Assembly: GCA_033809015.1 (NCBI GenBank)
Contig: JAPXMM010000155.1
Span: 1 to 5,515 of the forward strand
Length of the DNA stretch: 5,515 nucleotides
Direction of reading: 5' to 3'
DNA from: DTU049 sp033809015
Lineage (GTDB): Bacteria; Bacteroidota; Bacteroidia; Bacteroidales; DTU049
The translations under genes and the position numbers were made by a program. Under the pieces are notes generated by a model, which was given only the letters and a program-made list of their open reading frames with translations, made no database searches and had not been told where the DNA came from. Shown here piece by piece: positions 1 to 5,200 of the stretch (positions within the stretch are counted from its first letter, which is position 1; each line of letters starts with the position of its first letter).

Positions 1-220
1 AGTTTCCGACAGATAGAAAAAGGTCGGGGACTCCTGGTTGGAGCCCCTCTGCAATTAATCTATTATATATTTGCACACGTAATTTATTATCATAAATAGG
101 GATTCCGTTCGGAATTGCAAATAATAGATTTTTTATATCATTATGCTGCAAGCTAAACCATTTTACGCATGCTTGCTGCAATCTACTATGTCCATCATAA
201 TTCACTTTATACATTTTCAT
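1..220 (-). CDS. VRR-NUC domain nuclease, N-terminal part (runs off window)
   Basis: This is the first 73 codons of a gene whose 3' end lies beyond the left edge. The translation contains LQQACVKWF (residues 14-22), LLFAIPNG (32-39) and AEGLQPGVPDLFL (57-69). These are the hallmark blocks of the VRR-NUC family (PF08774), a PD-(D/E)XK-type nuclease fold found in many phages and in eukaryotic FAN1. Asp66 in GVPD is the expected metal-binding aspartate. The downstream ExK element should lie outside the window, so catalytic completeness cannot be judged. Family members in phages are small, about 90-150 aa, and usually sit in replication/recombination modules, as here. The start overlaps the upstream MBL gene's stop as ATGA. 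A perfect AGGAGG precedes it, and a second in-frame Met at codon 3 is an alternative start with wider spacing. The family call is from recognised motifs; a role in phage DNA processing or Holliday-junction/flap cleavage is inference. Confidence 0.85.
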   Translation of the reverse strand, partial: MKMYKVNYDGHSRLQQACVKWFSLQHNDIKNLLFAIPNGIPIYDNKLRVQIYNRLIAEGLQPGVPDLFLSVGN

Positions 221-894
221 ATTGCCTCCTTTTTTAAAATTGTTTCTCCATCTAAATAATATTCTCCACGTCCTAAATATACTGGCACGTTAGAATTTGT
301 TATTTTATTTATTTCAAATAAAGTTAAGTTTCTATTCAAATATTTACTACTATGAAGCACTATTATCCCTTTTAATGTTGCTAAATTAGTATGTCTTAAT
401 AATGCCAAAAATCTGTCTAACGACATATGTGAATGTAATGCACAATAATGGGGGAAACTAACATCCCCCTCTGCCTGTGCCTTTCCTAATGTTACTAAAT
501 CATAACTTATTTCACAAATCAAATAATTCATATCAGTATAATATTTCTCTATACTGTAAAAGTCTGTCCCCCACAAAATATTAATATCATCATTAAATAT
601 ATATGCTGCCATATTTTTTATTGAATGCGATGTTGGAGTAGTTTCTATTTCAAAATTTCCAACTTTTGTTTTTGTGATATCGTCGATTGTCTGCATAATA
701 TCTTTTACATCTTTATAATATTTCGCATGGTCTCTATGATAATGAGTAATAATGCACGCTTGCAGCTTTTTTATAACTTCTTTATTTAATCTATTTAGAG
801 GTAGCCCGCAATCAATTAAGATTGCTGACGTTTCATCTTCAATGGTGCTCATATTCCCGTCTGAGCCAGTCCCATATATTTTTACTTTTAACAT
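217..894 (-). CDS. MBL-fold metallohydrolase, YycJ/WalJ-like putative nuclease
   Basis: A 225-aa protein of the metallo-beta-lactamase superfamily. The N-terminal YGTGSDGNMSTI (residues 7-18) matches the G-S-x-G-N strand-turn of YycJ/WalJ-type proteins, followed by AILIDCG (24-30). The metal-binding signature THYHRDH (50-56) supplies His51, His53, Asp55 and His56. His90 (TSH), Asp111 (GTDF) and His181 (LHSS) are in the expected order to complete a two-metal site, so the enzyme looks intact. Length fits the short MBL family. Some YycJ-like relatives are reported as DNA exonucleases, and MBL genes are often found beside recT in phages and prophages of low-GC bacteria. A nuclease role making single strands for RecT is therefore plausible but unproven here. 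The start ATG is 2 nt after the recT stop with no SD, suggesting translational coupling. The 3' end overlaps the VRR-NUC start by 4 nt. Confidence 0.85.
   Translation of the reverse strand: MLKVKIYGTGSDGNMSTIEDETSAILIDCGLPLNRLNKEVIKKLQACIITHYHRDHAKYYKDVKDIMQTIDDITKTKVGNFEIETTPTSHSIKNMAAYIFNDDINILWGTDFYSIEKYYTDMNYLICEISYDLVTLGKAQAEGDVSFPHYCALHSHMSLDRFLALLRHTNLATLKGIIVLHSSKYLNRNLTLFEINKITNSNVPVYLGRGEYYLDGETILKKEAI
225..230 (-). promoter_or_regulatory. Shine-Dalgarno AGGAGG of the VRR-NUC gene
   Basis: Reading the minus strand, AAAAAAGGAGGCAAT directly precedes ATG at 220. AGGAGG lies 4 nt from the first ATG and 10 nt from the second Met codon (214-212), so either could be used. It is embedded in the last codons of the MBL gene. 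It is the only canonical SD among the gene starts visible in this window. Confidence 0.7.
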
Positions 895-896
895 AA

Positions 897-1784
897 TTAA
901 AATGGTATTTCAATATTATTTTCATTAATTTGGGTTGAATCAGGAGTTACATTTTTTTGCTCTATTTCTATATTATCATCTTTTTTTTGTTCAGTAATTT
1001 TTTCTTCTTTTTGGGTAGATTCTTTTTTAGTTTCTTTTGAACTTACAACATGCACTACTTCTTCCGTATCATTATCCATATAAATGAATTCATTTTCTCC
1101 TACTATTACAGCAGAATCTGTTTCAATCGCACGTTCCAATGTTGCATTTAAAGGTATATAACGTTTTACAGTATGCTTGGCAACAGTCTTTTTCCCCATC
1201 GCTATTGGGTTTGTTACCCATGTACCATAATTGTGCTTGTAACTTTCTGAATATGTTTTCGCATGCTTCATAACTTGTTCATATGTCCAGTATTCATATC
1301 GCTCCAGTCCTGTTTTTAATCGTACATAACAGGCGAAACCTATAACTTTGTCACTCTTGCGATTATTAAAATCAAAAATACTCCCCTTTAAAGGATTATA
1401 TACTATTAATTCTCCTTCGTAAATTTCAGATACTCCAAAATTTTCGACAAAACCACTTGCAATTGCTAGTGTCACATATCCCTGAGCTCCTATTTGGAAT
1501 TGGGCATATACCTTCCCCTCTTTGTTGTTTTTATAAGGAATAATATATGCAAGGTTGAAATTAGGATTAATTGGCAATCCTATTATTGCAGCATTCATTA
1601 ATCCGTATAGAATGCTATTCTTATCTGCATTCTGCAGATCTTTATTATTTTGAATAACTGTTATCGCAGATAATAAAAAATTAGTTGGATTTTCAATCAC
1701 TCTTGCAAATTCTTTCACTATAAAATCTTGCTTTAAATAATCTTTCAAAGCCATTTCGTTTGATTTTTTTTTAATTGTATTCAT
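897..1784 (-). CDS. recT: RecT single-strand annealing recombinase
   Basis: A 295-aa RecT-family protein (PF03837), which coats single-stranded DNA and anneals complementary strands in phage recombination and replication. Recognisable family blocks are NPTNFLLSAI (32-41), LYGLMNAAIIGLPINP (59-74), AYIIPY (79-84), FQIGAQGYVTLAIASG (96-111) and later WVTNPIAMGKKTVAKH. From about residue 235 the protein becomes a Lys/Glu/Gln/Asn-rich, probably disordered tail ending NENNIEIPF, whose end resembles the SSB C-terminal tip. The frame is open to a TTG at 1796, but ATG at 1784 is preferred because the TTG lies in the 3' arm of a conserved leader hairpin and ATG-AAT-A is also the start context of the ATPase gene. 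Upstream is a 107-aa acidic gene, with about 47 nt of structured leader between; downstream the MBL gene follows after 2 nt. A dedicated RecE- or YqaJ-type exonuclease is not seen in the window. Confidence 0.93.
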   Translation of the reverse strand: MNTIKKKSNEMALKDYLKQDFIVKEFARVIENPTNFLLSAITVIQNNKDLQNADKNSILYGLMNAAIIGLPINPNFNLAYIIPYKNNKEGKVYAQFQIGAQGYVTLAIASGFVENFGVSEIYEGELIVYNPLKGSIFDFNNRKSDKVIGFACYVRLKTGLERYEYWTYEQVMKHAKTYSESYKHNYGTWVTNPIAMGKKTVAKHTVKRYIPLNATLERAIETDSAVIVGENEFIYMDNDTEEVVHVVSSKETKKESTQKEEKITEQKKDDNIEIEQKNVTPDSTQINENNIEIPF

Positions 1785-1792
1785 AATTTTAT

Positions 1793-1812
1793 GCAACTAT
1801 CCTATACGTTGC
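1793..1812 (-). ncRNA. Leader hairpin upstream of recT (copy B of covarying element)
   Basis: On the minus strand the arms GCAAC (1812-1808) and GTTGC (1797-1793) pair perfectly around the 10-nt loop GTATAGGATA. The recT ATG lies 8 nt downstream. The surrounding leader from about 1829 to 1779 aligns to the leader of the ATPase gene, with the same loop except for one base but a different, still fully paired stem. The hairpin is followed by an A-rich stretch rather than a U-tract, so it is not an intrinsic terminator. A cis-acting translational or RNA-processing element is the best reading. It resembles no named riboswitch that I recognise. Confidence 0.55.
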
Positions 1813-1831
1813 GGGGTTTTTAGTTATTATT

Positions 1832-2155
1832 TTAAATTTTTTTATTTTTTTTAGGTATAACGATTATCTCTGTGCTATTATATTCATATTCCTCCCAATA
1901 TCCATCAAAATATGTTTTATAGATATATATTTCGAAATAATCATCAAAATTATTCCCCTGATTTTCAAGTTCCATGCAATAGGAATCTAAATCTATTCCT
2001 ATAGCATCTACCATCGCTCTATTTAATTCATTTTCGAACATGCTATAATTTAGCCAAAATTCCGCCAAATCTATTTGTTCGCATTCTACTTCTTCTATGG
2101 GGTCATCTTTTAAACGTGGGTCAAACCCTCTATATGCTTCATCTATTCTGTCCAT
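1832..2155 (-). CDS. Acidic hypothetical protein between ATPase and RecT
   Basis: A 107-aa protein of unknown family. It is strongly acidic: I count about 27 Asp/Glu against 10 Lys/Arg. It is rich in Tyr/Phe/Trp in the second half (IYIYKTYFDGYWEEYEYN) and ends with a short basic tail, PKKNKKI. There is no signal peptide, membrane segment or recognisable motif; the single Cys25 and Cys60 do not form a metal site. Its ATG overlaps the 3' end of the Rad50-like ATPase gene by 13 nt, which implies translational coupling and near-equal expression. The position between the ATPase and recT suggests a role in the recombination module, for example as an accessory or inhibitor subunit, but this is context only. 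The start is well constrained by the overlap and by the absence of earlier in-frame Met codons nearby. Confidence 0.75.
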   Translation of the reverse strand: MDRIDEAYRGFDPRLKDDPIEEVECEQIDLAEFWLNYSMFENELNRAMVDAIGIDLDSYCMELENQGNNFDDYFEIYIYKTYFDGYWEEYEYNSTEIIVIPKKNKKI

Positions 2156-3705
2156 GATGCTATTTTTTTAATGTTAATAACTTTGCTATTGCTAACTTTT
2201 GTTAGGATAGCATTTAACTTATTTTGTTCTAAATATCTTATAATCCCATCGAATATTTCATCGTCTAAACACTCAAGTCTATCTATCAACAATGGATGTT
2301 TTAAGTTATATTTTTCTCTGAATTTGCTCATAAGTTCGATATTTGCTCTTATTTTTTCACTATCGCTGGCACTAAAATAATCAACTTCGTTAATTAAAAT
2401 GTTGCATGCTGGTTTTATTTCTCCATTTGTAAGTGTTTCAAAAAGTGTAAATTCAATATTTTTAAAGTTAGAATTTATTTGTTTTTCTATTCCAGCACTA
2501 TCTTCGGCTCGTTTGTTTTGTAGTTCTTTTATTTCGCTTTCTAATATTAATTTAGCTTTTTGTAATTCTTTTATTTTTGCGTCGCATTGGTCTATTAGTT
2601 CATCAATATTAGTTTCTTGTTTTGTACCAGCTTTTTTAAGCAAATCTTCAAGCTGCCTTTTTAATTCATTTTTTAGCATATTTTCGCCCTTTATATCAAA
2701 TTTTTTTAGTTCGAGCTCTACTGTTTTAATTTTAGTTTTTTGCAACTCTATTTGCTGCTGCAATTCTGTATATTCTTTTTGTAATTCTTTTATTTTGTCT
2801 GCAGCATTTTTCCCTTGTTCTATTATATTTTTTAGTTCAGACTGTTTTTTTTCAAACTCTTGTACTTTTAAATCTTCAGGTAATTGCTGTTTGCAATTAA
2901 AACATACATCAGTACTACGTGCATATACTTCTTTATATTCTTTTTGCAATAATCTATGCTGTTTTTCAAGTTCATTTTTTTGTTTTAAAATATCATTTAG
3001 CTTTATTTCTAAAATACTATTTTCTCTTAGCAACTCATTATGTTCATGCTCTTTTTTATAATATTTTTCAATTTCTTTTTCCTTTTGAGCTATTACCTGC
3101 TTTGTTTTTTCAATTTCTTTTTCAAGCTCTTTTTCATTAATATTTTTGCTGCTTATTTCTATCTTTTTGTAGCTGCTAACCTGTAATTGCAAGTTTTCAA
3201 TTTCTTTTTTTACTTTGTTTAATTCTGCTTTTTTAGTGTCAAGATCATAGCTATTCTCTTTAATATTAAATAAATTTAAAATAATTTTTCTACGATTTTC
3301 TGCTGTTAATTTTGTCAAAAAATATTCATAAACTAAAGAACACTGCAGCACTTCACTATCTGCACTATTAAATAATTCAGTTATATTATTAGCAAAATCA
3401 TTTGCTTTAATTTCATCATTATCTACAAAATAACGTGTCCGTGTGCTGATACCATCTTTATATTCAAGCACCTTTTCTAATGTGTTCCCATCATTATATA
3501 ACAATGTTACACTGCAATTATTTTCACCTTTTTTTATAGGTTCAAATTTTGTACTCCCATAGATGTTTTTGTCGGTGAAAAACCACGAAATAGCGTCTAA
3601 TATTGATGTTTTACCGATGCCATTTTCCCCATCTACGATGGTGATTGAGGCGAGGTCTATTTCCGCATTTGCCACACCTCTAAAATTTTGTATTTTCATA
3701 TTCAT
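2143..3705 (-). CDS. Rad50/SbcC-type AAA ATPase with zinc-hook CxxC
   Basis: A 520-aa SMC-like ATPase. The N-terminal lobe holds IQNFRGV (5-11) and the Walker A motif GENGIGKT (26-33), followed by DAISWFF. Two long Lys/Glu/Gln-rich coiled coils (about 150-260 and 285-405) flank CFNC at 268-271, almost exactly mid-protein, which is the zinc-hook position of Rad50/SbcC. The C-terminal lobe has an ABC signature-like SASDSEK (445-451) and a Walker B-like LLIDRLECLDDE (472-483), with Asp475 and Glu478 as likely metal and catalytic residues. It is about half the size of cellular SbcC and close to T4 gp46, typical for phage. Such ATPases regulate an Mre11/SbcD nuclease at DNA ends, yet none is encoded nearby in this window. 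The start ATG at 3705 follows a conserved hairpin leader; a second Met is two codons downstream. The gene overlaps the next one by 13 nt. Confidence 0.9.
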   Translation of the reverse strand: MNMKIQNFRGVANAEIDLASITIVDGENGIGKTSILDAISWFFTDKNIYGSTKFEPIKKGENNCSVTLLYNDGNTLEKVLEYKDGISTRTRYFVDNDEIKANDFANNITELFNSADSEVLQCSLVYEYFLTKLTAENRRKIILNLFNIKENSYDLDTKKAELNKVKKEIENLQLQVSSYKKIEISSKNINEKELEKEIEKTKQVIAQKEKEIEKYYKKEHEHNELLRENSILEIKLNDILKQKNELEKQHRLLQKEYKEVYARSTDVCFNCKQQLPEDLKVQEFEKKQSELKNIIEQGKNAADKIKELQKEYTELQQQIELQKTKIKTVELELKKFDIKGENMLKNELKRQLEDLLKKAGTKQETNIDELIDQCDAKIKELQKAKLILESEIKELQNKRAEDSAGIEKQINSNFKNIEFTLFETLTNGEIKPACNILINEVDYFSASDSEKIRANIELMSKFREKYNLKHPLLIDRLECLDDEIFDGIIRYLEQNKLNAILTKVSNSKVINIKKIASWTE

Positions 3706-3713
3706 GATATTTA

Positions 3714-3735
3714 TGCGGTTAACCTATACACCGCA
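3714..3735 (-). ncRNA. Leader hairpin upstream of Rad50-like ATPase (copy A)
   Basis: On the minus strand the arms TGCGGT (3735-3730) and ACCGCA (3719-3714) form a 6-bp stem around the 10-nt loop GTATAGGTTA, ending 8 nt before the ATPase ATG. The loop matches the recT leader loop in 9 of 10 bases. The core stem differs at three of five pairs with both partners changed, which is evidence for conserved RNA pairing. Upstream AACC (3740-3737) could also pair with GGTT in the loop, giving a possible pseudoknot. No U-tract follows, so it is not a terminator. Confidence 0.55.
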
Positions 3736-3747
3736 AGGTTCTAATTA

Positions 3748-4191
3748 TTATATAAAATTAATTTCGTACCCTTTTTCTTTACAAAAATTTGTTATTTCTT
3801 CTTTTAAATCTTCTAACAAATTCCCAATTTGGATGTTTCTCATAAAATCTTCTATTTGAACATCTATTACAGCATCTCTATCGAAATCATCCGGGCTATC
3901 AAGTTCAAATTCTTTATAATCTTCTGGCTCACCAGTAAATTCCCAGCAATCGACTTCCCCCACCCAGCTACTCGGAACACTTCCATCTGAATTTATAAAA
4001 CACGTATTGGCTGATACAGGGGAACCTAAAGATAAATTTAATTCTCCGTCTTCGATTTTTGCCCAGATGGGACATACCCCTCCATTAAATCCACATCCCT
4101 CTGCTTCTTTTAAAAACTCTGCATAGGTGCTTTCTAAATCAAAATTAATTTTTACTAATTTCTTTTCGTTGTTTAATTTCTCAGTTTTCAT
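3748..4191 (-). CDS. Acidic hypothetical phage protein, 147 aa
   Basis: I do not recognise a family. The protein is strongly acidic (about 33 Asp/Glu against 13 Lys/Arg by my count), with clusters such as SPDDFDRDAVIDVQIEDF. It has several Cys residues, including GCGFNGGVCPIW and DCW, but no clean CxxC pair. No membrane segment or signal peptide is visible, so it is probably a soluble cytoplasmic protein. The start ATG at 4191 follows a 20-nt A-rich leader without SD. The first 27 coding bases (MKTEKLNNE) are nearly the same as those of the 66-aa gene at 4582-4782. It lies directly upstream of the ATPase gene, separated by the structured leader. An acidic DNA-mimic or nuclease-inhibitor role could be imagined, but nothing in the sequence proves it. 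Confidence 0.75.
   Translation of the reverse strand: MKTEKLNNEKKLVKINFDLESTYAEFLKEAEGCGFNGGVCPIWAKIEDGELNLSLGSPVSANTCFINSDGSVPSSWVGEVDCWEFTGEPEDYKEFELDSPDDFDRDAVIDVQIEDFMRNIQIGNLLEDLKEEITNFCKEKGYEINFI
4165..4191 (-). repeat. Repeated 5' coding segment, copy 2 (147-aa gene)
   Basis: This is the partner of the segment at 4756-4782, encoding MKTEKLNNE. The similarity continues about 10 nt further at the DNA level with a 2-nt insertion, then ends abruptly. The remainder of the two proteins is unrelated. Confidence 0.6.
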
Positions 4192-4211
4192 AATCTTGTG
4201 TTTTTTTGTTT

Positions 4212-4526
4212 TTATTTGATTATTAATTCCTTGGCACTCGTTACTTCTTTCTTCACTGCATCGTCAGTTTTAATGCCCCCGTATTCTGTCCAAAACCCTT
4301 TATGCCAATCATCATAATGATAACCTGTATCCCACCCTTTGGACTTTAAAAAATCGTACTTCTCCCAATAATTTGATGGAACTTTTTTGTCATATCTATA
4401 AATACCATCTTTCCCCTTCCATAGCATTTGCCCTGAATACAATGGAGGGACAACTCTTACGCTCCCATCTGAATGCTCAATCCTTGCATATTTTTGAGCG
4501 TCAAATTCTACACTTATTATTTTCAT
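4212..4526 (-). CDS. Hypothetical phage protein, 104 aa
   Basis: An unrecognised small soluble protein starting MKIISVEFDAQKYARIEH. The N-terminal half looks like short beta strands (VRVVPPLYSGQMLWKGKDGIYRYD) and the middle is rich in Trp, Tyr and Gly (NYWEKYDFLKSKGWDTGYHYDDWHKGFWTEYGG). It resembles the many small unannotated proteins of phage early regions. The reading frame also has an ATG at 4541 giving five extra residues (MGGKI). I prefer 4526 because the G-run GGGGGGA then sits about 6 nt upstream as a weak SD-like element instead of being coding. The gene follows a roughly 55-nt leader, the longest gap in the window, and is followed by a 20-nt gap. Confidence 0.72.
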   Translation of the reverse strand: MKIISVEFDAQKYARIEHSDGSVRVVPPLYSGQMLWKGKDGIYRYDKKVPSNYWEKYDFLKSKGWDTGYHYDDWHKGFWTEYGGIKTDDAVKKEVTSAKELIIK

Positions 4527-4581
4527 AATTTTTCCCCCCATTTAATTAAATTTTTATCTGTAACCCACTCATGATTATTAT

Positions 4582-4782
4582 TTATTTTAAAACATTTTCA
4601 AGAGATATTTCTTCAACTTCTCCATTTTTCCCTGACCAGGTTAAATTTACTCTTTTTCCAAATTTTCTTTCAAATCCAAATTTTTCACTTAATCCTATAA
4701 TTATAGCTATATAATTATTATGATAATTACAATAATTCCCGGTAATTCTAATTTCTTCGTTGTTTAAATTCTCGTTTTTCAT
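4582..4782 (-). CDS. Small hypothetical protein, 66 aa
   Basis: A 66-aa reading frame of unknown family, with predicted beta-type segments (EEIRITGNYC, YIAIIIGLSEKFGF, VNLTWSGKNGEVEEISL). It has no membrane segment long enough to be convincing; AIIIGL is too short. Support for it being real comes from its place in the tightly packed gene string, the A-rich leader shared with the neighbouring upstream gene, and a 5' coding segment nearly identical to that of the 147-aa gene. No SD is visible. The short length keeps confidence moderate. Confidence 0.65.
   Translation of the reverse strand: MKNENLNNEEIRITGNYCNYHNNYIAIIIGLSEKFGFERKFGKRVNLTWSGKNGEVEEISLENVLK
4756..4782 (-). repeat. Repeated 5' coding segment, copy 1 (66-aa gene)
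   Basis: The first 27 bases of this gene (MKNENLNNE) match the first 27 of the 147-aa gene at all but three positions. Just after it, GAAATTAG is also shared but in a different reading frame because of a 2-nt length difference. This points to nucleotide-level duplication or recombination. Confidence 0.6.
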
Positions 4783-4805
4783 ATTTTTATTTTTTTTGGT
4801 TGTTA
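4783..4805 (-). promoter_or_regulatory. A-rich SD-less leader of the 66-aa gene
   Basis: The minus-strand segment contains ACCAAAAAAAATAAAAAT followed by ATG 4782, and is the counterpart of the leader at 5181-5200. There is no GGAG-type sequence. Confidence 0.5.
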
Positions 4806-5180
4806 TTAAATTTTTTGATTTATAAATAAATAGTAAACATTATCTATTAACTTATACATATTAGCTTCGCTTACTTCGAGCATATAATCGAAGTTTATCG
4901 ACCTATTTCCGTCGCTTTTTTTAGCTATTTGAGGGTTATATTTATGATATTCGTAGCCATTTTCATCGAATGCACAAACATCTAATATATAGTAGTTATC
5001 TAATATTTTGTCAGTATATCCGTATTTTTTCCACAAATTTGGTAGAGAATTTTGGCATTTTGGTGGATAAACTTCGTTAATTTGTAGTATTAAAGATTCA
5101 TTAAAGTCATTTTTCTCTATAAATCTAACTTCGTACGAAGTAGATGTACGTTGTTTTAAGATAATTTTATCTGCATTCAT
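4806..5180 (-). CDS. Hypothetical phage protein, 124 aa
   Basis: No family is recognised. The 124-aa product is mixed-charge and rich in Tyr and Asn, with segments such as LILQINEVYPPKC, NLWKKYGYTDKILDNYYILDVCAFDENGYEYH and a C-terminal EANMYKLIDNVYYLFINQKI that is probably helical. There is no signal peptide or transmembrane helix. The ATG at 5180 follows a 20-nt A-rich leader directly after the upstream stop. The 3' end is a tandem stop (TAATAA) before the next gene's leader. Its position suggests an early accessory gene of the phage. Confidence 0.72.
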   Translation of the reverse strand: MNADKIILKQRTSTSYEVRFIEKNDFNESLILQINEVYPPKCQNSLPNLWKKYGYTDKILDNYYILDVCAFDENGYEYHKYNPQIAKKSDGNRSINFDYMLEVSEANMYKLIDNVYYLFINQKI

Positions 5181-5200
5181 ATTTTTGTTTTTTTTAAGGT
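5181..5200 (-). promoter_or_regulatory. A-rich SD-less leader of the 124-aa gene
   Basis: The minus-strand leader ACCTTAAAAAAAACAAAAAT lies between the preceding stop codon and ATG 5180. It closely matches the leader of the 66-aa gene (ACC, then an A-run, then [T/C]AAAAATATG). Runs of A before the start are typical of SD-independent initiation in Bacteroidota-like hosts. Confidence 0.5.

Noticed and set aside
1785..1796. TTG start extending RecT by four residues
   Set aside because: The TTG lies in the 3' arm of the leader hairpin; ATG at 1784 has the same context as the ATPase start and fits RecT length.
2171..2380. Plus-strand open frame (69 codons) with hydrophobic character
   Set aside because: It is antisense to the C-terminal lobe of the ATPase, including Walker B. 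All other genes run on the minus strand.
2399..3061. Long plus-strand open frame (220 codons), very rich in Ser, Phe and Cys
   Set aside because: It is the complement of the Lys/Glu-rich coiled-coil region of the Rad50-like ATPase; the odd composition is what antisense of that region gives, and it has no motif or start signal.
2919..3140. Plus-strand open frame (73 codons)
   Set aside because: Antisense shadow of the ATPase coiled coil.
3711..3740. Intrinsic terminator or known riboswitch (preQ1-like pseudoknot) before the ATPase
   Set aside because: There is no U-tract after the stem, the sequence lacks the preQ1-I core as I know it, and the downstream genes are not queuosine-related.
3563..3859. 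Plus-strand open frame (98 codons)
   Set aside because: It spans the antisense of Walker A, the ATPase leader and the end of the 147-aa gene. There is no independent support, and it would cross the conserved hairpin.
4541..4550. Palindrome TTTAATTAAA as a possible operator
   Set aside because: A single short AT-only palindrome is expected by chance at this base composition, and no second copy was noticed in the other leaders.
4546..4572. Eight-codon minus-strand mini-ORF (MSGLQIKI) in the leader of the 104-aa gene
   Set aside because: It is very short, has no ribosome binding signal, and is easily explained by chance in AT-rich DNA.
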